From assembly GCA_902702965.1 (NCBI GenBank), contig CACRXP010000417.1:469358-533357 (forward strand): DNA of 64,000 bases. The letters are read 5' to 3'. The stretch is from Spirometra erinaceieuropaei (taxonomy: Eukaryota; Platyhelminthes; Cestoda; Diphyllobothriidea; Diphyllobothriidae). The position numbers were made by a program, and so were the translations under genes. Shown here in pieces: positions 10,857-23,409 of the stretch (position 1 is its first letter; the number at the start of each line of letters is the position of its first letter). The notes under the pieces were generated by a model. The model searched no databases and was not told where the DNA came from. It saw only the letters and a program-made list of their open reading frames with translations.

Positions 10857-13800
10857 CTTTTTTCAACCTACAGATTTATATAATATTCAAGTCACTAGTG
10901 ACTGGTTCGTTTTCGAGAGAATTGACCATGTGGAAGAGAGCAGTATCCCTAATTTTCCCGGATTCCTTATTAAAAGTGTCTAAGTTGGCAGCCTCTGTTC
11001 GCGTGCTACTGCTTCTTAACTATTGCAGCTGTGTGCCTCGGTAGATCAAAGTAAACGATGAGTCAATTTTTGGACACCAAGATCAAGTTCAATTAATTGC
11101 GTACCTTCATTTTCTTTTCATCTGTATAGAGAATGTTTTCAACATAGACAAAACAGTGTATTTGGTCGTAACTAGCGCTGTTCATTTGTTGGCAGCCCTG
11201 CCGCGACACGAGTGATTTTTCCTTCATATGTAAGGAAAGCAGCATAGGCGGGTTTGATTTAAGGCTGCGCTGCTTACTTTAAGCCTTTCAATAAGGGTTA
11301 TAAGTGTCATCTTTTGTATATAGATCAGTCAGCTAAATAAGAACTTGCGTTAATTTTTAAAAAATATTTAACCACCTCATTGATCTAAAACATATCTATT
11401 AAAAAGAACAAATAGAGAATTAGTAATAGGTTTGGAATCCCTCCGAAATGTCAGGTCAGGCTGGAGTTCTGTTAGCAAATCCACAGAGTATAACGCATGT
11501 CAGAAGACGTATTTTGAATTCGCAGTATAAACACATTATATCGACTGTAGTTTCCCTAAGCGCACTATGAGCCTTTGTTAAGATCGCCTTGTTGTCTGCT
11601 TTCAGGGTAAATATGTTTTCGCTTTTTTATCCCGTCAAAGACAAGGATTAGGTATACGCGCGAGATGTGAGAATTCTGATCGCTAATTAAGAGAGTTACT
11701 AACGGTTTTATACTACTGCTAACTGGCAGACATATGCATTCTGCCAGACTGCACTCTGTGCCGACCATTTTTTTTAATGAGCTTTTCTCTTACTACAAAA
11801 TTGGTCGCTGGGATGCAGAACAATGGGCCAGCGGCACCCGACTTCTCGGAGTGGTGCATGTCATCCTGTCGGCGAATGGCCGACCGAAAACTCCACCGAA
11901 CAACACCTACTTTTAAAAATAATGTAGGCAGTACTCCATAATTTCTCCTTACCCCGCGCATATACTTATCTTCACCGCGCCAAATTTCAAGGATCTGCAT
12001 TTCAATGTAAAATGCGTTCCACAATCAGTGCATGCCTCTTACAGAAGCCAACAATAAAAAAACTACCGAACGATAGACGCTGTTAACAAATGCAGGGGGG
12101 TTGAAATGAATATTTCTGAGTTGTGTGCCATTATCAGCCAGGCATGGGCACAGGCCTTCCCATCTTGTCTCTCAAGTATTTTTGACACTTCGTAAAATAT
12201 ATGCATTATAAAGTGTACAATTCTTTGCGAATGAAAAAGCCCTTATCACACAAGTGTTCGAGAACGATCACTTAGCTGGCCATCAGACACAAGTGGTGTA
12301 CCAGTCAGTTATCTTATTAACTGTGCCTAACAAATGACTCGATGTTTAACCCACAGGATCGACTTCGTACGACTTCATCTGTGTCTAATAATCGCGTGGC
12401 AACTACACCCTGTCAGAAATGGTTGCGTTCGTTTTCATTTGACCTTGATAATTTTGTGTATAACATCAGGATCGATATTTCTATCGGTACGAACCTCAAC
12501 TGGGTGTCTTACCTCCAGGGCGCCGTCGTCCCTCTTTGCTAAACAGGCGCCGACATACAGCACACGAACATCTGAGTTCCGCACTTACAAATTTATTTAA
12601 CTCATACATCGAAAAAACGCCCTAAAATCGGGCGACTATTCTCGTTGCTTTCTGTTAAGCCCTTTAAGCAGAATGAGTCAACTTTCTCAAAAATATATGG
12701 AATAGACGCATGTTTGGATCGCGACTACATGGGGAGGCGACGTATCATCACAAATGGCCGGCAACCACCAAGATAATAGCTCACGCCGGAAACAAAAGAG
12801 ATTAAGAATTGACTGAATTCTGGGCCTCAGATGGGAACTCAGTCAATTTGTTTATCGGTATGGTGCCGGTGTACACAGCCCTGCGCAGTTACCTCCAGTC
12901 TTACACCATCGATCGTTGATTGGCTAGCCGTCCTACGACTATCACTCGTACTTCTTTCGCGCCTCTCGCTGACGATAGACTCCTGTACAATTTTCAAAGC
13001 TGAGAACAATAGACAGTCTGTCCCGGTGCTCAACCAGTCCCCTCCTTCACATCCTACGATTTATAGAACTTGTATTTGTACGCCCAAATGCAAGATTCCG
13101 AAGTTGCTAGTTTCAAAAAAATATTTACTTACAACAAAACCTATTAGAGATTTAAAACAGCTCATAGAAAATAAATAAAAGCCTTACTTCTCCAGTAGGC
13201 GAGATAACGGTTTTATTTTATGTAATTCCTTCCCTCTCTTACATTCCAATGGATTTACCGATGCGCCACACCAAGGAAATCCTTTAAAAGTATCCCAGCC
13301 ATGTGCCTGCAGAGGCTTCACCTTGCCTCCTAAATCTTTGTCTAAAAATTAACTTTTCCCAGAAAACAACGTTATCGGCAAAAAATGATTTCTCTGAGAC
13401 ACCTTTACGATGACCGACAATCTCCCGTTTAAGCAAACCCAAAACTTACGTCCAAATTTAAATGCTCCCAAGGCAAAGGCAAAAGCGCACGTCATTAACT
13501 ATTCATCACAAAGCTGCCTTCATGGTAAAAACGGACATGGCAATTCTTTCGATGCTGCATTTTCCTGTTGGCCGGAATTAATCCAGTATTCAGTAACCGA
13601 TCCGGTCGAGACATTTGGACCGGTTTTTGATTTACTGGACATGTTTTGTTCATTTCCGTGTATTGCTTAAGCTTTGTCACTCACCGTAATTACCCGATGC
13701 AGATCCCAGATGCAGACCGTCTTCTGTGCATTAAGCGACTTTTTCGGTAAAACTGTTGTGATCTTTCTGGTGCCGATGGAGTTTGTGGGTATCCAGATAC

Positions 13801-14074
13801 TCTTAATAAGTCAATGAACAGTTTGCGGTTTTCATTTTCTCAAATAAGCGTTGTGCAAGATGGTTTCCGCAATTCTATACTTACTGTTTCTGCAAAATAA
13901 GGCAGATTATGAAACCTCTCAATTTTTATTAAATGGCGCATTTCATTAGCTGTTGGATGAAATTCCAATGTGTATTTTCGATTTAAGAAAAATTATTTTG
14001 TTTGGCTTGCAATATTGACTATTATGCAGCATGGTCCGATGATATTTCAGTCACGTCAGGATAAGAGCTCTATT
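10857..14074. other. Intergenic, no gene seen
   Basis: Several short open frames occur (for example 11719-12024 minus and 12831-13178 plus), but none shows a recognisable domain and their composition is like the surroundings. Confidence 0.45.
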
Positions 14075-14340
14075 CGTCTGACGTTTCGGATTCCTGCTCG
14101 AACACATCATCAGTGACAAGACCAGATATGGGTGGTTCATGCACAAGGGGCTGCAGTATTTAGAGGATGCAGTAGTCATGTTACCGCATACCTATGAATA
14201 TTCGCGGCGCTCCCCCCACATCAGGGATCGTTTCACTTGTTGTGATGACTGTTTGATGGCCAAAATTCGCGTCGTTAATTGCTGCAGTTTGAACACGTGC
14301 CTTGGATGTTGGTGTGATGACTGCTCAACCATCTGACACG
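14075..14340 (-). repeat. 3' non-coding end of a retroelement, full-type copy
   Basis: Read on the minus strand it runs directly on from the GIY-YIG-type coding fragment upstream. It then passes a near-TATA stretch ('catcctctaaatactgcag') and ends with the motif CTGATGATG...GAATCCGAAACGTCAG. The copy at 34735-35100 matches nearly throughout and there reads 'TATAAATACCGCAGCCCC'. Confidence 0.6.
14078..14113 (-). ncRNA. Hammerhead-ribozyme-like motif (candidate)
   Basis: The minus strand reads CTGATGA, an imperfect hairpin segment (GTGTTC ... GAATCC), then CGAAAC and GTC. These are the conserved boxes of a hammerhead core in the right order (CUGAUGA, stem II, GAAA, cleavage triplet GUC). Flanks can form a short stem I: TTGTC before the core with GACGA after it, separated by an A-A mismatch. 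Stem III would be minimal (AC/GU), as in forms that act as dimers. PLEs are known to carry hammerhead motifs. Stem II has a mismatch, so activity is uncertain. Confidence 0.35.
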
Positions 14341-14590
14341 TACCCTGGCGTTGGGAACAGAATTCACCTGTGCGCTTCCCGCGTCACTAATTACTTCGCC
14401 TAGACGAAGTCTCAGCGCCAAATGTGGAAATGGAAGGTCATTACACTTGTTATGGAACTGGCGGCCAGTGAACCATGACTCAAGCAGCTCCCGACTTACG
14501 CGGTCGTCATCTCTTGTAAGAATTTCGGCCTCGTCGATTTAAATGAGTGGCCGGATTTCGTCGAATGAGCCGCAACTTGAGAACTGGCGT
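14340..14590 (-). pseudogene. Retroelement polyprotein C terminus (GIY-YIG type), decayed
   Basis: In one minus-strand frame I read DEIRPL, an in-frame TAA, then IDEAEILTRDDDRVSRELLE, followed by SWFTGRQ and RLRLGEVISDAG. I recognise this as the C-terminal region after the GIY-YIG nuclease in flatworm retroelements, although I cannot name the clade with certainty. The in-frame stop and absence of upstream reverse transcriptase mark it as dead. It continues downstream into the repeat at 14075-14340. Confidence 0.5.
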
Positions 14591-14639
14591 CATTTCTCCT
14601 CGCCACTGCAGCGTGTTCGGCCATTCAAATCTCGAGCTG

Positions 14640-14790
14640 TCTTTTGTGCGCGGACCACCCGTAGCTGTGTTTGTGCAGGAATCCGAAGAGTCAGGAAAAT
14701 AAAGCTCTTGTACAAGCAACCGCGGCTCCTTCTTCATGACCTTCCTGGGACTCGTCTCTTTGCTTCTATTCACGTCACATCATACGCGTT
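14640..14790 (+). repeat. Copy of the GAATCCGAAACGTCAGGC retroelement-end repeat
   Basis: It contains 'caggaatccgaagagtcagg', 'ataaagctcttgt', and then 'ccttcctgggactcgtctctttgcttctat', matching 34990-35096. It is on the opposite strand to the retroelement end just to its left. Confidence 0.5.
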
Positions 14791-15295
14791 TCTTTTCGAC
14801 AGCTGCACAGAGCCACTCGGTGCAAAAATGATAACTTTTGTGATACGTATTTTATCCTATTAATTTTCGGCGTCCATATGATCTCAAAGATAGTTTATAG
14901 GCAACCTGCACAAAAGCGTCCTTTCTTGCACTTCTTTTATAGCCAATTACGTTCTGCCTAAATGTTATACTTGAAGAAAAGCTAGCCTTTTGTTTAAAAA
15001 TCTTAACTGCGATAGTTGTAAGCACTATGAAATGTCTGGTCAAAAGGCGGAATATCTGTGCCTTTTTCTATTGCCCTTGCCCATATAAAGAACAAGGTTT
15101 ATATGCTTTGCAAGAATGTATAAGACCTCTCCAAAATCATTATTAACAGTTTTATGAAGTATATAGGTATGCTGTTTCTATTTTGTACCACCTATAAGCC
15201 ATTGCAATGACAGGATGGTTTCAAAATCCATTTGGAATTGGAAAACTCTCTACAGAAAAGGGATATCATTACTTGGATTAGAATATTTGATAATG

Positions 15296-16201
15296 GCACA
15301 GTCAGCGACCGATAATTTAAAATGTCGGCCGGAATTCTAAGATGGATTTTAATAAGGAAGAATTATTAAGCACGGTTGTAATACTGTTTATCATACGGCA
15401 CAATCCTGTAATATTTCGGACTTATCGGGATGTTGGCTTTGGAATGCACTTCTTTTCGAGCTCCTGTTAAAACCGTACTTGGTGAAAAATGATTAATTAT
15501 GCAGCATGCATTTTTCACATTGATTTTTGGGGGTCTTGTATATCCAAATATATTTTATTGGAGAGATCCACAAAAATACGAGTTCTCTTACTTATTGGGT
15601 GGTAAATCGCATATGATACTTAAGAAGTGGCCATTTACGCTATATCTAACTTGTCCGTTTTATTAGTGTTCTGCATAAATTATACAACATAATTCGCATC
15701 CATTTCAAAATTTCATGAACACTTCATCACATTTTCGTAAAATATGTAGGAATATATGATATTCCCTACACAGACTAAAATCGTTAAACGCTCGCGCAAA
15801 GGCTGATCTGGATAAAAATTAATCCGGAGTTTGGAAACTTCTCAAAATCTATGTATATCTTTCCCTCGAGTATGATATGCAAAAACGGCGTAATTTGCTA
15901 CGAAATGAGCAAAAGAATACATTCTTTATTCACGTTTTCTATGGATGTACTTAAATTTCTAAGTGCGTTTACACCCAGTGCAATAAATACATTCTGCTTA
16001 AGTAGTTCATTTTACTGCGTGAAGTTTTTGCAAATGGTTACAAAGAGGTGCATTCAAAAGCCGACATTTTGTCCAGTCCGATGTGTTGTCCAATGAGGCT
16101 CCTCGATAATCAATATAACAACTTCATGTACTTAATGCTTCTTAATCGAAAACGCATTTCAAAAATCCGCCTAAATTTCTTCAGATCAGTCACTAATTGT
16201 A
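15296..16201 (+). mobile_element. Foldback element copy F4, strongly diverged
   Basis: The left end is 'cacagtcagcgac', with 'aaaatgtcggccggaattc' and a 'ggatgttggcttt' block. The right arm ends '..aaaacgcatttc..ttcagatcagtcactaattg'. Arm landmarks are recognisable but many are mutated. The left arm is closest to the partial copy at 21787-22062, suggesting a subfamily. Confidence 0.6.
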
Positions 16202-16600
16202 ATTCATGAAAAAATAATTACAAAGACAGTTGCAATCAACGGAAAAGATCCAAACAAGATAAATTATAGATTTTTTTGAACGCGTTTTTGTAGGCGATCA
16301 GATAAAAGCGCATCTAATGGTCTGCATCCCAGCATAACAGAACTACCTTGTTGCATACTGCACGATAGTCAGTCACATAACCCTTCCTGAGAAATTCTTT
16401 AAAAACAAAAGAGGCTTTTAAAAATTTGGACCAGCATTCTATGAGATACGTTACTCAAATTATGCAGTAGGCCTTTGGACTCCCATGTCTAAATCGATAG
16501 CGGTTTTGATTATCCTTGCTGAACCACTGAAAGATTCACAAAGAAAACGAAATATACAATGGAGACCTACGTCAAATCTGCTCTTGAAATGAACCACTCG

Positions 16601-16790
16601 GGCTCGCGGCTCAGTGGTTAGAGGCGTGGACTTCTAACTAACAGCTTGAGAGTTCAAGCCTAGGGTGATCCACACTTCGGGGTTGGATATGACTGGCTGA
16701 CGACGTCTAATAAGTCAAAAATTGTCACTCCAGCCTCCCTTGTCTTTGTCAGTTATCACATACTGCCTATAGCATGCGCCACTGTGCGGC
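16601..16790 (+). repeat. tRNA-Arg-like SINE
   Basis: An A-box-like GGCTCAGTGGTTAGAGG is followed by a GGACTTCTAACTAAC anticodon arm (TCT reading position, as in tRNA-Arg) and a B-box-like GAGTTCAAGCC. The body then reads 'cggggttggatatgactggctgacgacg'. The same body occurs at 37.1-37.5, 46.0 and 48.2-48.5 kb. Confidence 0.65.
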
Positions 16791-16859
16791 TGCTGGTTGT
16801 CCTCGAGAGAGCCCGTAAGGCACAACGGAACGAGTGAGTTCCGCAACAACGATCGATGA

Positions 16860-18883
16860 GCGTCCCCTACCATAATAGGTTATTGTATACATTACATTAT
16901 GTTGCTTTGAAACGGTTTATAGGGATTATCACCGCCATGCTAGAAAGGCAGGTCCGTTTCACTGATCGAAGTGTGTTCGTAAGCATCTTATTACTTTTTT
17001 CGTGTACAGTAAACATTTTGGTCCTTTTCCACTCTAAAGGCATGATATATTTTTATGTTAACAGCTTTACTTGAAATTAATGTGGAAACTCCAAGTCTGG
17101 AAATAATGTCTTTGGAATCAAGTCATTGGCTGCATGAAGCCCAGGCAATTAACATGACTTTAGCTGACCAAGGAACAGTAATACTCCATTGACGCAACCA
17201 GTCACAGTTTCGACTACGGAAGTGTCCTGCCTAATTTAAGTTGCCGGTGGTATTAATGCGATTCCGCCGTAGACACAAATTTGGACGACAGGTGATCAGA
17301 AGTCAAGTATCAGGCTTGTGTGACATTAACAATGCTATGCCTAGATCATATAAATTGTAACTGTTGCCCCTCCTATTGTGAATTAGCCCGCGAAATGCGT
17401 TTTGACTTTGGGTAAATTTATATTTCAACCGACGCTCGGGCTTGTAGAAATTATCGAAAACATTTTAGCAGATATTGTGAAATTTTATTGAATGCGGCAC
17501 GCCTTGTATATAAAAGAAAGCAAGGCGGAGCAAAGATGACCTTATTAAGAATATAAGCTGGAGAAGACGCGCATTTGATCACGTAGCTATATGAGTGCAA
17601 TATATCAAACCTTGCCGAGTAAATAAGTCGATGATCATCGGCGAAACTATCATAAAGTCTCCTGCCAAGTGTTCGAACAGGATTAGATTTTTTCCATTTC
17701 TCACTCCTCCCATGGGAGAACAAGCCTGTCCGTACTTCAATTTGTATTGGTGTCTGCGACGATTTGTCGTTTGCCCCACTTTAAGAAAATCGGTGATTTG
17801 AATTGCACAGTCTATCCCTCTGATGCGTTTGAAAACCAAGAGCATAGCCCCTATGTGCCAACTTTAAAAGTGGGGAAAAACGTCAAGCCCTTCTTGTCGT
17901 CCTTTGGATCTGCCTTGACGTTTGGTCGAGGAATGTTCACGTCATCCTCCATTTCAAAAAATTTTATGGGTGTAGGTATAATATTTGGCTCATTCGTGTG
18001 CTTTTTTGGCATGCACTGTCAGTTTTTATCCGGGGCAAAAAAGTTTTATTTTGTTTTTGTTTTGGAGATGATTCATTAATCACCAAAGCTGCACACCCTT
18101 TCTATCTCAAAATCGCTCGTTGTGTAAAATTAACTCAAACAAAACTCATATTAGCACCTGTTTAAATATTTAAGTGTCATTGGGTGGTGCGTCGTCTGTG
18201 GGTACCAAAGGAATATTTGCACTGTTCCTTAAAATATGAATACAAGATCAAATATCCACGTGCTTCTCGCCTACTGCTTCATTGCGGCACATCTGGAGTC
18301 CCATTTTGGGTTAGCACACTTTATTTTGTCAAATATGACTTGTCTACATAGTCGTCTTCCACAAGCAAAGGACGTGGAAATATGCAAATTTTATCTGGAC
18401 TAATTGTTGGAATACAAATGTGTCGAAACATAATATGATGTTATGTGTCGTCTTAAATTTCCACTTTTTTGATAGTAGACTAATTCCAAAGTTTATTGCG
18501 AGCTCAAAGACGTCTTCTGCTTATGCGCATAAGTTTATACTTAAAATGAGCATCAATTGTGCTTTGCCTGAACGACCGTCCCAATTTTGATCATACGTTT
18601 TTGTCACTTCCTCTCAGTCTCACATCGAGCAACTTAAAAAAAACAAGGGTCGCATCCAATTTTCTCTATGTCAATTCGGCATCTTCGCAAAGCCCTTCAC
18701 AGTCGAATAACCACCAGGCCTCATCAGGAACAGGCAGACGGCTTGCTATTTGGATAAGTATTTCATAGTCTTAAAAGATTTAAATAAGTCACTTCTTTGA
18801 ATATGCAGTTTGCGCAAGACGTTATCTGCTCCCCAAGTGTTATAAAAAGGATGTTTTTGACCTGGGGCAGCAGTTCTCATTCA
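16860..18883. other. Intergenic, no gene supported
   Basis: Overlapping frames on both strands at 17451-18080 reach about 110 residues but show no recognisable family. Nothing else is visible. Confidence 0.4.
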
Positions 18884-19260
18884 AGAAATTGTGTAGCCGA
18901 AAACGGGAGAAGTTGGCTCCATTATTCCCATTAGTTTGGATTTTGTGTTCGAATATGCGTGCGAGGTTCTTAGGTTGCTTTCATAATACAGGACCTAATC
19001 CTGCCCAGAAACGTTGCACGCGACTAAGAAGGAACCTTGTGCTCGCTCAACTATTCATATGTGAAGCAAGGAGGGATTGTTTGTCCAACGGCAGATTGTT
19101 ATTTTGGAAAGCCGGCGGCTATCTAGGCTACGTTCGCCTTTATTAACAAAAGAAGAGGACATTGAAATAGAGTCTATCAAGCTTGCATGATTTTAATGCG
19201 CACCGAGAGCAATTCCGTTAGGTCCTTGCTTCTGGATCAAAGATTCAAGTAAGTGGAATA
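18884..19260 (+). repeat. Direct repeat R, first copy
   Basis: It shares 'tggattttgtgttcgaat', 'tatctaggctacgttcgcct' and a 'tggatcaa.gattca' end with 20473-20812, at roughly 80% identity by eye. The two copies flank foldback element F5. Confidence 0.7.
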
Positions 19261-19466
19261 TTGTTCGATCCCCAGAAGTGTCTCACTCTAACGCTTTTTT
19301 AAATGAATCAAACAGTCCTTGCATTAGAGGAAATCTTTAGGAGTGGATAAGGACATTTGTGGTTTGTCCATTTTTGATGTAGTGTCAACATTGAATATTC
19401 CGCTGAGCGTGACTTCAAAAACTGTCAACTTCAGTCAGCTAATCGTTGAGCCTATGGAGTCATAGC

Positions 19467-20433
19467 TACAGTAGGTGGGCTAATTCGCGAAATGTCGGCC
19501 CAAATTTCGAAATGCGTTCTCGTTTCAAAAAGGTTTATTAAGGAGGATTGCAAAACTGATCATGTCCAGTTACCTGAGGGTGTCGGCTTTAGAATGAATC
19601 TATTTCCGACTGCATGCTTAAACGATACTCTAGAAGAGAGCTACTTTAGTTGCATGCTATTTTCTCGTTGAATTTCGACGTCCATAAATGCTCAATTATA
19701 TTTCATTTTAAAAAGTACATATAAATATTCATTTTTCGCTCATGTGGTAGAAAATTACGTCCTCTTTCAATTTTTATACTCGAAGAAATAGTGTAATTCG
19801 GTTTCAAAAAGTTTCTAATCGTGAGACTTTTTAATGCCCTGAAATGGCCGTTCATGCGACGTCATGCATCTGTGTTTACCAATGTGGCTTGCAAGGTTAA
19901 TAATATTGTTCAACTGCACTGCTTGATTTTATGAGCCCCATATAGTCTTCTCTTAATACTATAGAGACATGTTTGGGTTTTGGTAGGCGGAAACTATACG
20001 GTTTGTAGTTTTGAAACCCTTAATGCAAGTATAACAACAGTTCGGGCTCAAAATTATTCGGGAATTAGAAACGTTCCTTTAAAACCGAAGTATACTCTTT
20101 TCGAGCATATAATTGGAAGAAGACGTAATTTCCTACCAAATAAATAAAAGAATAAATATTTTATGCATGTTTTCTATGAAATATAATTGAATTTTTAAAG
20201 ACCTCGAAAATCTATGAAAAAATGCATGCTACATAAATGGCCATTTTTTAAAAAGCATAGTCCGCATGCGACCGGAAAGAGGTTCATTCAGCCGAAGACA
20301 CCCTGAGGTGACTGGATCATTTTATAAATTTGCTTACGATGATAAGTTTTACAACTATACTTAATAAATCTTTTCGAAACGAGAACGCATTTCGAGATTT
20401 GAGCCGGCATTTAAAAAGTTGGCCCACCTAATA
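19467..20433 (+). mobile_element. Foldback element copy F5, complete
   Basis: It starts TACAGTAGGTGGGCTAATTC and ends 'gttggcccacctaatata', about 967 bp. Both arms and the centre ('gccctgaaatggccgttcat', 'ggtaggcggaaactatacgg') are clear. It sits between the two direct copies of repeat R. Confidence 0.85.
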
Positions 20434-20472
20434 TATACATATAACAACCCACAGTTCTTTTTTGCAAATCAA

Positions 20473-20812
20473 GCAATTGTGCAGCTGTAACTGGAAGAAG
20501 TCGGCTCGATTATTCCTATTAGTCTGGATTTTGTGTTCGAATCTGCGTGTGAGGTTCGTCGGTTGCTTTCGTAGTACAGGACCAATCCCGCTCAGAAACG
20601 TTGCGGGCGATCGAAGAGGAATCCTGTGCCAACTACAGATGCATAGGAATTATTGTTTAAGAACGCCGGCGTCTATCTAGGCTACGTTCGCCTTCATAAT
20701 TTAAAAAGAGGACATAGAAATAAAGCCTACCAAGCTTGTGTGATTGTACTGCGCACCAAGGGCAGTTCCGTTAGGCCCTCGCTTTTGGATCAATGATTCA
20801 GGGCCTGGCATT
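20473..20812 (+). repeat. Direct repeat R, second copy
   Basis: Same order of blocks as 18884-19260 with small deletions. It ends at 'tggatcaatgattcagg'. Confidence 0.7.
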
Positions 20813-21196
20813 GTGCTCCCTTTCTCTCCTATGATGAGAACAGATCGGTGACCCCAAAAAATATTCACGTTCAATGGCGAAATAATGATCAACGAGTGAC
20901 CAACAGATAAAATTGCATGGCTTGATGAGCAATGCTTTAAATAGTCAAGCTGGTGCAAATCCATTCCTGTCTGCTTCCCCCGTTCCAATCTTAACTTAGG
21001 CCAATATCCGACGGACTTGTTCAGTTCAAGCTGTTTAACAGCATGTAAAAATTTGAATGTGATTTAGAGTTGTTGACTGAATTTCAGAAACCATCAAGAA
21101 CGGGTTTCAATCAGTAAGTCCATACAACACTCCGCGGTCGCTCGATGCATCCATGTTACCCCATATCGAACGCAATTAAAGCTTACATCCCACACT

Positions 21197-21578
21197 CGCT
21201 ATAGCTCCCTCGTGGCGAATACATATACATCTGAAAGAACAATTTAGACGTATAGTAGATGTGCTAACCAATGAAACGTTAACCTATATTCTTGAATTCG
21301 TGTTCGACTCGACAAGAGCACTAAAATGACTATCAAGTCGCATGAGTTTTTCTCCTGCTTTTCGGTGGTCTTTTAAATTCATAGAAACATGCATAAAGAT
21401 CTTCGTTCTTTGACTCATTAAGTAGAACATAACGTCAACCTCGCAATTTATACTTGATGGTTGGGTATAATTCATCTCTCGCTCTCTATAGCTCCCTCGT
21501 GGAGAATACATATACAACTGAAAGAACGACTGAGACCTATAGTGCATGTGCTAATCAATTAAATATTAACCGATATTC
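21197..21578 (+). repeat. 287-bp tandem duplication including a foldback left end
   Basis: 'ctatagctccctcgtgg' followed by 'gaatacatatacaNctgaaagaac' and then a foldback left terminus ('tatagtagatgtgctaac') occurs at 21198 and again at 21485. Each copy continues into foldback-arm sequence, and the first unit also contains 'catgcataaagatcttcgttcttt' from the arm. Confidence 0.65.
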
Positions 21579-21786
21579 TTAAATGCGTTTTGAACTCGGA
21601 AATATCACTGAAATAAAGTTATAATATTAATTGCCTTGCAGCACAACCCCAGACTACTTCAGGTACTTAGAGATGTCGGCTTTTGAATGCACTTCGTTTT
21701 GGTCGCCTGCAAAAACTACACGCTAAAAATGACTACGCACGAAATATGCATTTTTCTAACTGTTTTCGATGGCCTTATAACTATGT

Positions 21787-22062
21787 ACAGTGCTTGACCT
21801 ATCTCATGAAATGTTGGCTGAAATTCTGAAATGCGTTTTCGATTAGGAAGGACTACTTGGTCGCGGTTGTGATACTGATTATCTTAAGGCATACTCTTAT
21901 AACATTTTGAACTCGGCAGGATGTCGGCTTTTAAACGCACTTCTTTTCAATCTCCTGTAGAAAGCGTGCTTTGTAAAAAATGACTACTTATGCAGCATGC
22001 ATTTTTCCCATTGATTTTCGATGGTCTAAGAAATTCAAATAAATTTTATAGAAACCACAAAC
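21787..22062 (+). mobile_element. Foldback element left arm, partial copy F6
   Basis: It runs from 'acagtgcttgacctatctcatgaaatgttggc' through 'ggatgtcggcttttaaacgcac' and 'gcagcatgcatttttcccattgattttcgatgg'. The right arm is missing. Confidence 0.65.
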
Positions 22063-22235
22063 AAAATTATGCTTTCTAGTTGCCTGGTCCAAAATTGCGC
22101 CAAACCCCGCTAATCGACCCCAAACGCCTCAAACCGCCGAAGTTGGTCTTACGGCCTTATGATCAGGCACATGGTGATTGCCTCTGTTCTCTCTGCAACA
22201 GATGCGCGATCCATTACTCTTATCTGACTCCGTCT

Positions 22236-22345
22236 TTGATGGTGGATACCAGAGGGAGAAAACGAAACGTCAGGCGCATAAGGCTCTTGTATCATTCTGC
22301 CCAAATACCTTTTGGAACGCATCTCTTCGCCTCTGTTATTTTTAT
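22236..22345 (+). repeat. Copy of the GAATCCGAAACGTCAGGC retroelement-end repeat
   Basis: It contains 'aacgaaacgtcaggcgcataaggctcttgt' and 'tggaacgcatctcttcgcctctgtt', a degraded match to 34990-35096. Confidence 0.45.
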
Positions 22346-22399
22346 CAACTGTCGGCTCGTCTTGCTTCCGGTCTAAGCAATTACCTTGACTGAGCTGAG

Positions 22400-23409
22400 T
22401 TGTTGATTCGTTTCGAGAGTGTGGGCCAACACTTTTGGCATTTCGGTGCTCGCCACACAGCGAGCTTGTGCTTCCGAGTGCACTGAATTCTCATCCTGGT
22501 CTGTGTGCCTTTTTGTAATTATCTCTGGCCGTCCCCTCCAGGTGTGCCAAGAGCGAATTCGCCCAGAAAGGGTGCAAAGGCTGGATTCGCTATAAAGTTA
22601 GAATCTGCATATGTAACGCAGCAGATGCCTTACTCAGATCAAAACCCATCGTCCAAATAAGATTTACGAGGAAATATTGATGTTCACCGAAATACAGCCT
22701 ATGTTTAACCACCGCGCGTCCTTTAATAATCCTGTGTGCATCTTGATGCTAGACGTCTGCTGTATTAAGGATACCCAAGTTTGACTTTGATCTATCCACC
22801 GCGGGGCACTTAAAACAGGCGTCAGAACTCGCAAAGTCTTCTATGTGCACCATTGCTCAGATGTAAATGCCCAGCTAATTAGCATGAAAGACATTATTAA
22901 GCCAATTCGTACGCGGCTTAACCCATGTGTATCTTTCCAATTTCTATCACAATTCCAAAACACATTAATAATAAAGCTGTGTCTTGTCCCTAAAGTACCT
23001 CGTCCTCGGTCAGGGCCATTTGTTATCGGAACAAAGTTAATTTTCAAAGCCTTGGATAGTACGAGCATGTAAAAGCAGCAAGCAGAAACAGACGTTTTCT
23101 GGTCAGCCGTATATTCTGACGCAAGCTCATTATACAACTTTTACGATTACCGGGAGAAATGAGTAGACAGATTTAAAAGAGCAGTATGATCTACTTTTGG
23201 AAAATGCTTGCAGCTAATAAGTAGAATGCAGAAAGTACAAACGAAGACACTAGTGGCGTCAAAATTAAACAGGCATTCAAATAAGAATTAAAAGAACATT
23301 TTCACAAGCTTGAAATCAAAAATACGAAGCGGCACAATTTTTAAAGTAAAAGGAGAACAAAATAAATTCTCTTTTCTTCCATGGAACTGTGATAGAATAA
23401 GAACCGATG
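22400..23409. other. Intergenic, no gene seen
   Basis: Open frames at 22841-23137 (minus) and 22845-23072 (plus) overlap and show no recognisable domain. Confidence 0.4.

Noticed and set aside
11719..12024. 101-residue minus-strand frame
   Set aside because: No domain recognised and an overlapping frame of similar length exists on the other strand.
17451..18080. Overlapping frames of ~90-110 residues on both strands
   Set aside because: No recognisable domain, no splice context, and similar-length frames occur by chance in this composition.
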